Origin: Hyphomicrobium_A sp964493785
GTDB lineage: Bacteria > Pseudomonadota > Alphaproteobacteria > Rhizobiales > Hyphomicrobiaceae
Direction: 5' to 3'
Length of the DNA: 64,000 nucleotides
Assembly: GCA_964493785.1 (NCBI GenBank)
Contig: CAZBPM010000003.1
Coordinates: 124,001-188,000, forward strand
Shown here piece after piece: positions 44,678-53,777 of this stretch. Both the position numbers and the translations under genes were made by a program. The notes under the pieces are model-generated. The model saw only the letters and a program-made list of their open reading frames with translations. It was not told the origin of the DNA and did not search any database. Each line of letters opens with the position of its first letter. Position 1 is the first letter of the stretch.

Positions 44678-44917
44678 TTAGTGCCAACGGCGGTGGTGAT
44701 GGTGGTGGTGATGCCTCTTGTACCAGCGCTTCTTGTAGTAGCGCTTCTTGTACCACTTACGATGATGGCGGTAGTGCGCCTTCTCGACAACGCTGTTGTC
44801 CTGGCTGACGCTCGTCATCTTGCCGAGGACGTTACCGGAGACCGGAGCGGCTTGAGCGCTTCCGACGGCAACAAGAAGAGCACCCGCAACGGCGGCGAGG
44901 GAGAGAAGTTTCTTCAT
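44678..44917 (-). CDS. Small exported Lys/Tyr/His-rich protein
   Basis: The 79-aa protein has a clear signal peptide (MKKLLSLAAVAGALLVAVGS, cleaved near AQA). The mature part ends in a basic aromatic stretch with KKRYYKKRWYKR and then seven consecutive His. AGGAG precedes the ATG at 44917. Its own terminator follows. It is not assigned to a family; related small exported peptides are common in this order. Metal or anionic-polymer binding is possible from composition alone. Confidence 0.8.
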   Translation of the reverse strand: MKKLLSLAAVAGALLVAVGSAQAAPVSGNVLGKMTSVSQDNSVVEKAHYRHHRKWYKKRYYKKRWYKRHHHHHHHRRWH

Positions 44918-45048
44918 AAAAGCTCCTTTTCAACTGTCGCTGCCGCCGCCTTTGTGTTGTTGCGGTAGACAACGAACTTGGATCCTCCTGATGTGATCCA
45001 CGCTCAAGAGTTGACTGCGGCACCTGAACCTAATCTGAATGGCATCGG

Positions 45049-46356
45049 TCAGCGATCGGTAGTGGCGCGGTCCCCTGCTCGCATAGCGGAGATAACGACC
45101 GGACTAATGCGCAATGCCGTTATTTTGTTCCGCGTCTTGCGAAGTATCTCGAACCGATAGCCGTGGAACGTGAAAACCTGCCCGGGCTCGGGAATATTCT
45201 GGGCCTCATGAATGACGAGACCGGCAACCGTCGTTGCCTCCTCATCCGGCAGCCCCCAGCCCATCTGACGATTTATGTCACGTACTGCAACAGTACCATC
45301 GACGTTCACGGTGCCGTCGGGCTGGACCCTGATCGCAGATTCGTGCGTGTCGTGCTCATCGGCGATCTGGCCAACGATTTCCTCCAGGATGTCCTCAAGC
45401 GTGATGAGCCCCTGCACCTCGCCGTACTCGTCGACGACCAGGGCCATCTGAGCTTTTCGCTTCAGAAACGCATTGAGCTGATCCTTGAGCGGCGTCGTGT
45501 CCGGAACGAACCAGGGCTCGACGCAGAAGCTCATGATGTCGAGCTTGCTGACGTCCCAGCCCGTGCGGCCAAGCGTTGCGTAAAGGTCCTTGGCGTGGAG
45601 GACGCCGACGATGTTCTCGGGCTCGTCCTTCCAGATCGGAACGCGCGTGTACTGATGCCGCAACAGCTCGTCGACGACCCTTTGCGGAGGATCATCCGCG
45701 TCGATGGTATCCATCTTAGTGCGATGGACCATGATGTCGGCGACCTGCAGGTCGCGCAGGTCGAGCACGCCGCCCAGCATGTCAGCGTCATGCCGCGCAA
45801 CCGAGCCTTCCTTCTTCTGCAGTTCGATCGTGCCTCTGATCTCGTTGTGTGCCGCCAGGATATTTGCCTCGTCGTCGAGGTTGCTCGGCGTAAGCTTCAA
45901 GAGCCACCGCACGACGAATTCGATTGTCACGGTGATCGGGTTGAGCACGACGATGATGGTGCGCATGATCGGCGCCACGAATAGCGCGACGCGGTCGGAG
46001 TAGGCGAGTGCATACGTTTTCGGGAGCACGGCGGCGAAGATGACGATGAGCAGCGTCATCACTGCGGTGGCGTATACGACGCCGACCTCACCCACGAGTA
46101 GAACGGCCAAACCCGACGCCAAGGCGGACGCAAGCACGTCCACGAGCGTATTGCCGATGAGGATGGTGCCAATCATCTTCTCCGGCATCTGCAAGATGCG
46201 ATTCACGAGCGCCGCGCGCTCGTTGCCTTCCTGCTCCAGCGCATGCATGCGCGCGCGCGAGGCGGCCGTGAGAGCCGTCTCGCTGCCATTGAAAAAGGCC
46301 GACAGCGCGATCAGCAGGATTATCGCCAGAAGAATGAGTGCCGTGACGAGTGACAT
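45049..46356 (-). CDS. HlyC/CorC family protein (DUF21-CBS-CorC)
   Basis: The 435-aa protein has an N-terminal DUF21/CNNM membrane domain (about residues 1-180; FFNGSETALTAASRAR), two CBS domains (about 200-330; MVHRTKMDTIDADDPP, VVDEYGEVQGLITLEDILEE) and a C-terminal CorC/HlyC domain. The family is linked to Mg2+ or other divalent-cation efflux. It is the last gene of a possible aroK-aroB-corC unit on the minus strand. Confidence 0.93.
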   Translation of the reverse strand: MSLVTALILLAIILLIALSAFFNGSETALTAASRARMHALEQEGNERAALVNRILQMPEKMIGTILIGNTLVDVLASALASGLAVLLVGEVGVVYATAVMTLLIVIFAAVLPKTYALAYSDRVALFVAPIMRTIIVVLNPITVTIEFVVRWLLKLTPSNLDDEANILAAHNEIRGTIELQKKEGSVARHDADMLGGVLDLRDLQVADIMVHRTKMDTIDADDPPQRVVDELLRHQYTRVPIWKDEPENIVGVLHAKDLYATLGRTGWDVSKLDIMSFCVEPWFVPDTTPLKDQLNAFLKRKAQMALVVDEYGEVQGLITLEDILEEIVGQIADEHDTHESAIRVQPDGTVNVDGTVAVRDINRQMGWGLPDEEATTVAGLVIHEAQNIPEPGQVFTFHGYRFEILRKTRNKITALRISPVVISAMRAGDRATTDR

Positions 46357-46461
46357 CGGGCGTAACTATGCGCCTCCCTTGCAGTTGCCTGCGCACCATT
46401 CCAGCAGGTCGCCGGAGAGCGCACTCTTAGCACAAGCTGAGAGACGGATCGTTAGTGCGCG

Positions 46462-47598
46462 TTAGGCGTCAAGCTCGGTTGCCAGGAAGGCGCGCATGGT
46501 ATCGCCAGATACGTCCCGCGCAATGAACGCCTCGCCGATTGCGCGGGCAAGGATGAAGGTCAGACGGCCGTGGCGGACCTTCTTGTCCTGGGCCATCAGC
46601 TTCATCAGCGTTTCGATGTCCGGCTTATTGCCGGGTATCTGAGCGATCCTGGTAGGCAGGCCTACCGCGGCAAAGTGCGCGGCAACACGGCCCGGCGCCT
46701 CGGCGTCGCAGAAGCCCTGGGCGGCGGAGAAGCGGAAAGCCTGGCACATGCCGATGGCGATCGCCTCACCGTGCAGCAGGCGATCGGAGTAGCCGCAGAA
46801 CGCCTCGTAGGCGTGGCCGAAGGTGTGCCCCAGATTCAGCAGCGCGCGTTCACCCTGCTCGGTCTCGTCACGGCCGACGATGTCCGCCTTTGCCTTGACG
46901 CTCGTTTCGACGGCGTGCGTCAGCGGGGCTGCTTCGAGTGCGAACACCGCCGGATGATTGCGCTCCAGCCAGGCGAAGAAAGGTGCGTCGCCGAGCAGAC
47001 CGTACTTCGCCACCTCTGCATATCCAGCGCGCAGCTCGCGCTCGGGCAGCGATTTCAGAGTGTCGGTGTCGGCCAGCACCAAGCCGGGCTGGTGGAATGC
47101 GCCAATCAGGTTCTTACCCTGCGGCGTGTCGATGCCGGTCTTGCCGCCGACGGAGCTGTCGACCTGCGCGAGGAGCGATGTCGGGATCTGCACGAAGCGA
47201 ACGCCACGACGCAGAATGGAGGCAGCGAAGCCGGCGAGGTCACCGATAACACCGCCACCCAGCGCAACCACGAGATCGCCGCGTTCAATGCCAGATTCCA
47301 ACAGGCGCTCGCACAAAGGCTCCAGCTCGCGGAAGCTTTTGGTCTTCTCTCCAGGCGGCAGAACAATCGATGTCGAGTGCCGGCCACCAGGCTTAAGGGC
47401 GGCTTCGACGGCCGGAAGATGGAAGCTGGCAACGTTCTGGTCGGTGACGATAGCGCAGCGCGCCGATCCCAGTCGCTCGCCGATAAGCGCAGCTGCGCGG
47501 CCAATAAGTCCCGGCCCAATCAAGACGTCGTAGGCGCGATCGCCGAGAGGCACGCGGACTGCGCGGACGTCGTCGACCTTTTCTGCAGCGGCGCTCAT
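46462..47598 (-). CDS. aroB: 3-dehydroquinate synthase
   Basis: AroB is the second step of the shikimate pathway, NAD-dependent and metal-dependent. The 378-aa protein has the family core ALGGGVIGDLAGFAAS, then VDSSVGGKTGID and LNLGHTFGHAYE (metal-binding His). Its start overlaps the aroK stop by 4 nt. Confidence 0.97.
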   Translation of the reverse strand: MSAAAEKVDDVRAVRVPLGDRAYDVLIGPGLIGRAAALIGERLGSARCAIVTDQNVASFHLPAVEAALKPGGRHSTSIVLPPGEKTKSFRELEPLCERLLESGIERGDLVVALGGGVIGDLAGFAASILRRGVRFVQIPTSLLAQVDSSVGGKTGIDTPQGKNLIGAFHQPGLVLADTDTLKSLPERELRAGYAEVAKYGLLGDAPFFAWLERNHPAVFALEAAPLTHAVETSVKAKADIVGRDETEQGERALLNLGHTFGHAYEAFCGYSDRLLHGEAIAIGMCQAFRFSAAQGFCDAEAPGRVAAHFAAVGLPTRIAQIPGNKPDIETLMKLMAQDKKVRHGRLTFILARAIGEAFIARDVSGDTMRAFLATELDA

Positions 47599-48173
47599 GG
47601 CGTCACCTCGGTGGACACGGGAAGCGCATCGGACAGCCGCTCCACGATTTCGTTGACGATCACCTCGTGCGGAACATCCCGGCTTTCGATGGTGACGTCG
47701 GCTTCCGCGTAGACCGGATATCTCTTCTCCATGAGATCGCGCAGGACGGTCTCGGGATCCCCAGCCTTCAGAAGCGGGCGGTTGCCGCGCCTGCCGACGC
47801 GGCGGACCAGTAGAGGCAGGTCGGCCTTGAGCCAGACCGACACGCCGCTCTCGGCGATCGCAGTCCGCGTCTCGTCATTCATGAATGCGCCGCCGCCTGT
47901 CGCGAGAACTTGCGGTCCTGCGCGCAGCAGGCGTGCCAGCACCTTACGCTCGCCGTCGCGGAAATAAGGCTCGCCGTGGTCGGAGAAGATATCCTCAATG
48001 CTCTTGCCAGCGGCGCGCTCGATCTCCTCGTCGGCATCAATGAACGGCAATCCCAAGCGCGAAGCCAGCCGGCGGCCGATCGCCGACTTGCCGCATCCCA
48101 TAAGGCCGACGAGTACGACCGAGCGCTGCCCTAGGGCAGTTCGGATCTCAGCCGTTGATTGCGCGTCCGGCAT
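47595..48173 (-). CDS. aroK: Shikimate kinase
   Basis: The 192-aa kinase has a P-loop (GLMGCGKSAIGRRLA), the shikimate-binding FIDADEEIE and the ATGGGAF segment. It phosphorylates shikimate at the 3-position. It is the first gene of the aroK-aroB pair and divergent from the small membrane protein gene at 48398. Confidence 0.96.
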   Translation of the reverse strand: MPDAQSTAEIRTALGQRSVVLVGLMGCGKSAIGRRLASRLGLPFIDADEEIERAAGKSIEDIFSDHGEPYFRDGERKVLARLLRAGPQVLATGGGAFMNDETRTAIAESGVSVWLKADLPLLVRRVGRRGNRPLLKAGDPETVLRDLMEKRYPVYAEADVTIESRDVPHEVIVNEIVERLSDALPVSTEVTP

Positions 48174-48397
48174 TTGTCTCTCTCGCGGGTCCCCTGGGCG
48201 GGATCCTTGCTTGGATTGGCCGAATCAGCCGATGGGCGCCGGCAAGTCAAGCTTAGCCGCCCACAGCCGATTTCACTTCGGGCGCTGTCGCAATTGCCCG
48301 CATTGCCTGCGCCGCCTACTTTGGATCGTCGCTGAGTGCAAGTCATAATGGCGCCAACTTGCAGGGCGACCAAAGCCTTTGGGGGACTGGATAGCAA

Positions 48398-48544
48398 ATG
48401 CCCAGCTTGTTCCGGTTTTTGTTCATCGTTGGCACAGCCGGTGCCATCGTGACGGGCGCGCTTTATATCCTTGCCACGGAATTCGAGCCGGAACCCCGTA
48501 CCGTCACCAAGCCTGTACCTGGCGTTAAGGTTCGTTCGGAGTGA
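48398..48544 (+). CDS. Short membrane protein conserved beside xerD, 48 aa
   Basis: This reading frame is short: a start at 48398, a hydrophobic helix (FLFIVGTAGAIVTGALYILA) and a Glu/Pro-rich tail ending VKVRSE. I recall similarly short single-helix proteins, with a tail of the form EPEPR, in the same spot between aroK and xerD in Hyphomicrobiales; a search should confirm. It probably anchors in the inner membrane with the tail outside. Function unknown. It is divergent from aroK. Confidence 0.72.
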   Translation: MPSLFRFLFIVGTAGAIVTGALYILATEFEPEPRTVTKPVPGVKVRSE

Positions 48545-48557
48545 AGCGGCCGAGCTA

Positions 48558-50342
48558 ATGCGTAAGCACTGCCCTCTTGCCGCGGTTCGGGCCGGTAAGC
48601 TCCTGGCGGGAGCCTCACTTATCGGCTGGCTCCTAGCCCATGGTGCTCTGGCCCAGGACTGGAATCCCTTCGATTCAAACGCCAATCGGGCCCGCGCTCA
48701 GCAGCGCGAAGGCGATCGCGGGAATGCACCCCCTTCCAACGCCGACGACGTCGTGCGGCCGCTTGGTGACAGCAGCATCAGCAGCGTGGAGAGGGGCGAC
48801 CTTGCTCCCGTCATGGCACCCGACGGCTCTGGGTTGCCCTACGAGCTCTGGCAGGGACTGAACGCCAGCACGCTCGAGAAGCTGATCTCTGAAATCGAGA
48901 TCCCGCCCAAGTCGCCGGCACTGCACAAGCTGTGGCTGCGTCTCATTACCTCCAACATGCCGCCACCCGATGGCGGCGTAACCGACCAGCAGTTCCTCGC
49001 GCTGAGGCTGGAGATCCTTTACCGGTCGGGACTTCTCGATGAGGCCTCGCGCCTTCTTGCTGGACAGCCGGCCAGCGATCCGGTGGTGGCGATCCTGTCG
49101 GCCCGCAACGCCATCGGGCTCGGCGACAAGACTGGCGGCTGCGATGCCGCGAAATCGGCGGGCGCGGCACCGGCAGCGCTGCCTAAGCCGGTCAAGGCAG
49201 ACGCGGCGCTCATCTCCGGTTACTGCGCGGCAGTAGCCGGTGATGCGGCGGGCGCGGGTCTTGCCGCCGAGCTCGCCCGGGAGGAGGGCGTCAAAGAAGG
49301 GCCGGGGCTTTCGGCGCTCGACGCCTTCTCGATGGGTGCTAAGCCGCAGGCGCCGGAGGATGGATCCATCACGCTATTGGACTATCGACTGATCGAGGTC
49401 GCCGGCGGGGCTGTCGAGGGCAAGCATCTGCGTGCACACGCTGCGCCGGCCTTGCTGGCCGCGCTGGCGCTCGACAATCAAGCTCAAGCGCCCGATAGGC
49501 TTGCTGCCGCGGAGGCTGCCGCAACAGTCAACGCGATCACGCCGCAGCAACTCGCCGACATCTACCGTACGTTCGGTCGCGGCGAGGCTTCGGTTTCCGA
49601 CGCGGCGGGAACAGATACACCCATGCGCCGCGCCTCCTTGTTCGTTGCGGCAGAAACCGAGGAGACGCCGCAGAAGAAAGTCCGTTTCATCCGGGCGCTT
49701 CTTGATGAGGCTCACCGCGCAGGCTTCTACCTTACGGCGCTGCGCATGGCCGCTCCGCTGTCGGACACGATCGTGGGTGCGCCGGAAATCGGCTGGTATG
49801 CGGAAACAGGTGTCGAGGTCGCGCTGGCGGCCGGCAACTTCGGCAGGGCGCGCGAGTGGACTGCGTTCGGATCGGCGCAAACGGGAGCAGCGGCGAACCT
49901 CGACCACTGGCTGGCGCTGATCGACATCGCTGAGGGGGCGGAAAGGCGCGAGGATGATCTTCGGGCCGTCGAGGATCTCGCGGTGCGTGGCCGCATGGAT
50001 GCGACGCTGCTGCACCGGCTCGCGACGGTGCTCGACGCGCTCCAATACAACGTGCCCATCCCGCTGTGGGAGGCGGCCAGCAAGACGCCGCAGCCAGCGG
50101 GCGGGCATCTGCCCGAGACCGGCGTGCTGACGGAGCTGCAGGATGCCGCCAAGAAGCGGCAGTTCGGCCGCACCGTGCTGCTGGCCATGCAGACCTTGGG
50201 GCCGAACGGCGCAGAGGGCGCGCACATGATCGCGCTCGGCGATGCCATCCGGGCGCTGCGACGCGCCGGGCTCAAGGAAGACGCTGACAGTCTCGGGTTC
50301 GAGGCCCTTTTCGCCGGCTGGCCGAGAAGCGTCAGTAACTGA
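48558..50342 (+). CDS. Large exported protein of unknown function
   Basis: The 594-aa protein starts at the ATG at 48558, 13 nt after the short membrane-protein gene, and has a signal peptide ending near HGALAQ. The mature protein is almost all helical and Ala/Leu rich, with repeat-like helices (GLLDEASRLLAGQPAS, VLDALQYNVP), recalling TPR- or SEL1-like solenoids, though no repeat is clear. No catalytic motif is evident. It precedes xerD in the same direction. Not recognised as a named family. Confidence 0.78.
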   Translation: MRKHCPLAAVRAGKLLAGASLIGWLLAHGALAQDWNPFDSNANRARAQQREGDRGNAPPSNADDVVRPLGDSSISSVERGDLAPVMAPDGSGLPYELWQGLNASTLEKLISEIEIPPKSPALHKLWLRLITSNMPPPDGGVTDQQFLALRLEILYRSGLLDEASRLLAGQPASDPVVAILSARNAIGLGDKTGGCDAAKSAGAAPAALPKPVKADAALISGYCAAVAGDAAGAGLAAELAREEGVKEGPGLSALDAFSMGAKPQAPEDGSITLLDYRLIEVAGGAVEGKHLRAHAAPALLAALALDNQAQAPDRLAAAEAAATVNAITPQQLADIYRTFGRGEASVSDAAGTDTPMRRASLFVAAETEETPQKKVRFIRALLDEAHRAGFYLTALRMAAPLSDTIVGAPEIGWYAETGVEVALAAGNFGRAREWTAFGSAQTGAAANLDHWLALIDIAEGAERREDDLRAVEDLAVRGRMDATLLHRLATVLDALQYNVPIPLWEAASKTPQPAGGHLPETGVLTELQDAAKKRQFGRTVLLAMQTLGPNGAEGAHMIALGDAIRALRRAGLKEDADSLGFEALFAGWPRSVSN

Positions 50343-50490
50343 GTATGCGGCGGCAGTCGCGCCGGCTCTCAGGCAGGGCTGGCGCTGTACGCCCCTCGAC
50401 CTCCGGAGCGCGGCGGATACTCCGAGCGCCCATGCGAGTCTGATACGTTGGATGACTCGCCATTACCACGAGGCACTCATCGAAGCGGCC

Positions 50491-51417
50491 ATGAGCACAT
50501 CCCAGCGACAGCTCGATACGTTCCTAGAGATGCTCAGCATCGAGCGCGGCGCCACCACCAACACCATCGAGGCATACCGGCGCGATCTCGGTCAGTACCG
50601 GGGGTTCCTCGCCGGCCGGGGGATCGATGTCGCTGCGGCCGATCCCGCCGTCGTGTCGTCGTGGCTCGCGGCATTGTCGGAGGCGGGGCTCAGTGCGTCT
50701 TCGCGGGCGCGGGCGCTGTCGGCGGTGCGCCAGCTCTACAAGTTCCTGCTGGCCGAGGGCGAGATCGAAGCGGACCCGACGCATGGGCACTCCGGGCCGC
50801 GGAAGAAGCGGGCGCTGCCCAAGACACTGAGCGTCGCCGAGGTCGACAAGCTGATCTCAACGGCGGCGCGGCGGGCCGAGACAGCAGCCGGCATCGAGCA
50901 ATTCCGCGCTCTGCGGCTCTACTGTCTGATCGAGATGTTGTACGCGACGGGCATGCGCGTCAGCGAACTTGTCTCGCTTCCGCGCTCCGTTCTCTCCGGC
51001 GATGCGCGCGTCCTCACCATCAAGGGCAAGGGCGGCCGCGAGCGACTGGTCCCGCTCAACTCCTCGGCGAGGTCGGCGCTGGATCGCTACCTTGCCGTGA
51101 TCTCGGGGGAAGGGCGAGTGGCGTCCAAGTGGCTGTTCCCCTCGCGCAGCGTCGAGGGCCACCTGACGCGTCAGCGACTGGCGCAAGATCTCAAGCTCGT
51201 GGCCGAGGAGGCTGGACTCGATGAGACGCGGGTGAGCCCGCACGTGCTGCGGCACGCTTTTGCCAGCCACCTGCTTGACCGCGGGGCTGACCTTCGCTCG
51301 GTGCAGCAACTGTTTTTTTTTAATGATACGGCGACCACCGAGATCTACACGCATGTGCTCGAGGAGCGACTGAAGAAGCTGGTGCACGACCATCACCCGC
51401 TAGCCAAGAAGGGGTAA
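50491..51417 (+). CDS. xerD: Tyrosine recombinase XerD (assembly-damaged)
   Basis: The 308-aa protein is a site-specific recombinase for chromosome dimer resolution. It has the N-terminal SAM-like domain (TFLEMLSIERGATTNTIEAY) and catalytic Arg in ATGMRVSEL, then HVLRHAFASH and the nucleophile Tyr in EIYTHVLEERL. The residues normally LGHADIS between VQQL and TTEIYTHV read FFFNDTA. The DNA here (51322-51350) is identical to the Illumina P5 adapter, preceded by nine T. The conserved His is thus missing in the assembly, not in the organism. The start at 50491 is chosen by family length. Confidence 0.93.
   Translation: MSTSQRQLDTFLEMLSIERGATTNTIEAYRRDLGQYRGFLAGRGIDVAAADPAVVSSWLAALSEAGLSASSRARALSAVRQLYKFLLAEGEIEADPTHGHSGPRKKRALPKTLSVAEVDKLISTAARRAETAAGIEQFRALRLYCLIEMLYATGMRVSELVSLPRSVLSGDARVLTIKGKGGRERLVPLNSSARSALDRYLAVISGEGRVASKWLFPSRSVEGHLTRQRLAQDLKLVAEEAGLDETRVSPHVLRHAFASHLLDRGADLRSVQQLFFFNDTATTEIYTHVLEERLKKLVHDHHPLAKKG
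51313..51350 (+). other. Illumina P5 adapter embedded in the assembly
   Basis: Positions 51322-51350 (29 nt, beginning AATGATACGGCG and ending GAGATCTACAC) equal the Illumina P5 flow-cell adapter. They are preceded by nine T at 51313-51321. The last bases (CGAGATCTACAC) also match the expected xerD sequence, which explains how the read was joined without a frameshift. Confidence 0.96.
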
Positions 51418-51511
51418 GGCCAATTCCGGCCAGACATTAAGCGCTGCGACGCCGGTGCCTTGACAGACCGGAAAAGCTAGCGCGAATGTCGGCCGACCCC
51501 CTGGATATGAC

Positions 51512-52492
51512 GTGAGGACCCGCTTGGATCGCTCCCCCATCCGCACCTACCTCGACTTCGAAAAGCCGATCGCCGAGCTGGAAAGCAAGGTCGCGGAGCT
51601 ACGCGCGCTCGAGGGTGATGATCACCCGGTGTCGATTGCGGATGAGATCAAGAAGCTCGAACAGAAGGCCCGCGGGGCCCTCGTCGACACCTATTCCAAG
51701 CTCACGCCCTGGCAAAAAACACAGGTCGCCCGGCATCCCGACCGGCCGCATTGCCTCGACTTCATAAGCGCGCTGATCGAGGACTTCACGCCGCTGGCCG
51801 GGGACCGCTATTTCGCCGAGGACGAGGCTATCGTGGGCGGGATTGGCCGCTTCCGCGGGCGTTCCGTCGTGGTGATCGGACACGAGAAGGGCTCCGATAC
51901 CGAGAGCCGCATCCGGCACAATTTCGGCATGGCGAAGCCCGAGGGCTACCGGAAAGCCGTGCGGCTGATGGAAATGGCAGAAAAGTTCGGGCTGCCGGTC
52001 ATTACCCTGGTGGATACCGCCGGCGCCTATCCCGGCGTTGGGGCGGAGGAGCGCGGCCAAGCCGAGGCGATCGCCCGGTCTACGGACTGCTGCCTTGCCA
52101 TCGGCGTGCCGCTGATCACCGTGGTCATCGGCGAGGGTGGGTCCGGCGGCGCTATCGCCATCGCAACGGCCAACCGCATCCTGATGCTGGAGCACTCGAT
52201 CTATACGGTCGCCTCGCCGGAGGCCGCGGCCTCCATCCTGTGGCGAGATTCTGCCAAGGCGATCGACGCTGCCACGAATATGAAGATCACGGCCCAGGAC
52301 CTGGACCAGCTCGGGGTGATCGATGTGATCATCACGGAGCCCGTGGGCGGGGCTCATCGCGACCGCGAAGCGATCATGAAGGCGACGGGAGACGCCATAG
52401 TGCGGGCTCTTTCGGAGTTCGATGGCAAGTCGCCAGCAGACATCCGGCGGCAGCGGCACGCCCGCTTTATGGAAATTGGCCAGTCTTTGTAA
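51512..52492 (+). CDS. accA: Acetyl-CoA carboxylase carboxyltransferase subunit alpha
   Basis: The 326-aa protein is the alpha half of the carboxyltransferase that makes malonyl-CoA. It has the N-terminal YLDFEKPIAELESKV, the core VDTAGAYPGVGAEERGQ and GEGGSGGAIAI oxyanion motif. The start is GTG at 51512. It follows xerD by about 95 nt on the same strand. Confidence 0.97.
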   Translation: MRTRLDRSPIRTYLDFEKPIAELESKVAELRALEGDDHPVSIADEIKKLEQKARGALVDTYSKLTPWQKTQVARHPDRPHCLDFISALIEDFTPLAGDRYFAEDEAIVGGIGRFRGRSVVVIGHEKGSDTESRIRHNFGMAKPEGYRKAVRLMEMAEKFGLPVITLVDTAGAYPGVGAEERGQAEAIARSTDCCLAIGVPLITVVIGEGGSGGAIAIATANRILMLEHSIYTVASPEAAASILWRDSAKAIDAATNMKITAQDLDQLGVIDVIITEPVGGAHRDREAIMKATGDAIVRALSEFDGKSPADIRRQRHARFMEIGQSL

Positions 52493-52681
52493 TGGCTTAG
52501 GTTCGCCCGACCGCAGCAGGGTGGCTGCCCGGCGCCCCATTCCCGTCCTATCTACCGGGTACCTTCGGGCTGACCTGACACGGGGCGGCGTAAGCCGAAT
52601 CGTATTAGGATTTCCGTAACGTTAGCGATTTGTTAAACTCTGAGGATCGATGGTGGTCGCCGTGCGCCAGGGGCATTGCGT

Positions 52682-53695
52682 ATGCGTATGATCATCCTTG
52701 GCTCTGTTCTGAGAGCCCGAATCTTTGCCGCTATTTCCGCGGTCGGCGCAGCGTGCGCGCTTGCTGGCTGCGGCTCGGGCGTTCCCACCCTCATCCCGGC
52801 AGAGCAGCCCCTCAGCAAAGAGACGATGTCGATGCTCGGGCGCAAGGGCATGGATGCCGGCGCTCCTATCTTCGTGCGCATCTTCAAAGAAGAGTCTGAA
52901 CTCGAGGTCTGGAAGCAGCGCGACGACGGCCACTTCTATCACTTCAAGACCTACCCGATCTGCAATTGGTCCGGGAATCTCGGCCCGAAGACCGCGATAG
53001 GCGACAAGCAGGCGCCTGAGGGGTTCTATCGTGTCGCGACGACGCAGATGAATCCCAACTCGCAGTACTACCTCGCCTTCAACCTCGGCTATCCGAACGC
53101 CTATGATCGCGCTCTGCAGCGCACGGGCGATGCTCTGATGGTGCACGGCGCGTGCAAGTCAGTCGGCTGCTACGCCATGACCGACGCGCTGATGGAAGAG
53201 ATTTACATGCTCGCGCGCGAGTCACTGCGCGGCGGCCAGGACGCTTTCGAGGTGCATGCTTTCCCGTTCCGCATGACGGACGCGAACATGGCGCGCTTCA
53301 ACGGCAACGAGAACATGCCGTTCTGGAAGACGCTGAAGCAGGGATACGACTTCTTCGAGAAGTATCGCCTGACGCCCACAGTCGCCGTTTGCGAGAAGCG
53401 GTACGTCGTCAACGTGAAGATGTCGGCGTCTGACGCGTCGTCGCTCCGGCCAGACGGGCGCTGCCCGCGCTTCCAACGACCGATGTACGAACCCTTCACG
53501 CCGCGGCCCTTCGAGCAGGAGGTGGCCGAGGAGCGCATCGTGGCGCCGGGTCCCAAGACGCGCCAGTTCGCCGCCGCTCAGCCGCAGGACGCGATTGCCG
53601 CTACGATCAACAACAGTTACCAGCCGGCGTTCGGGCTAGGTGCGCCAGTAGATACAGGCAGCACAGCGGCCCCTGCTCTTGGTTTCTCGCAGTAG
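52682..53695 (+). CDS. L,D-transpeptidase (YafK-like), lipoprotein-type
   Basis: The 337-aa protein has a lipobox (ALAGC, Cys near residue 29) followed by Gly-Ser, predicting an outer-membrane lipoprotein. The YkuD/YafK domain shows GDKQAPEGFYRV and the active-site HGACKSVGCYAM with the His-Gly, Ser and catalytic Cys. Such enzymes form or cleave meso-DAP cross-links or tether proteins to peptidoglycan. It is the first of three tandem paralogues. ATGs at 52682 and 52688 are both possible. Confidence 0.88.
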   Translation: MRMIILGSVLRARIFAAISAVGAACALAGCGSGVPTLIPAEQPLSKETMSMLGRKGMDAGAPIFVRIFKEESELEVWKQRDDGHFYHFKTYPICNWSGNLGPKTAIGDKQAPEGFYRVATTQMNPNSQYYLAFNLGYPNAYDRALQRTGDALMVHGACKSVGCYAMTDALMEEIYMLARESLRGGQDAFEVHAFPFRMTDANMARFNGNENMPFWKTLKQGYDFFEKYRLTPTVAVCEKRYVVNVKMSASDASSLRPDGRCPRFQRPMYEPFTPRPFEQEVAEERIVAPGPKTRQFAAAQPQDAIAATINNSYQPAFGLGAPVDTGSTAAPALGFSQ

Positions 53696-53777
53696 TGGCT
53701 GCGTCGACATACATCGTCGCGACGCCCGTTCTGGTTGAAGCATTGCTTCGGCCCAGCAGTCCGGCCATGGTGCTGTG

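Noticed and set aside
46570..47712. 380-codon plus-strand frame across aroB
   Set aside because: Antisense to aroB with all active-site motifs; no family resemblance.
50491..51417. xerD as a divergent recombinase with a new FFFND motif
   Set aside because: The motif is the translated Illumina P5 adapter, not biology.
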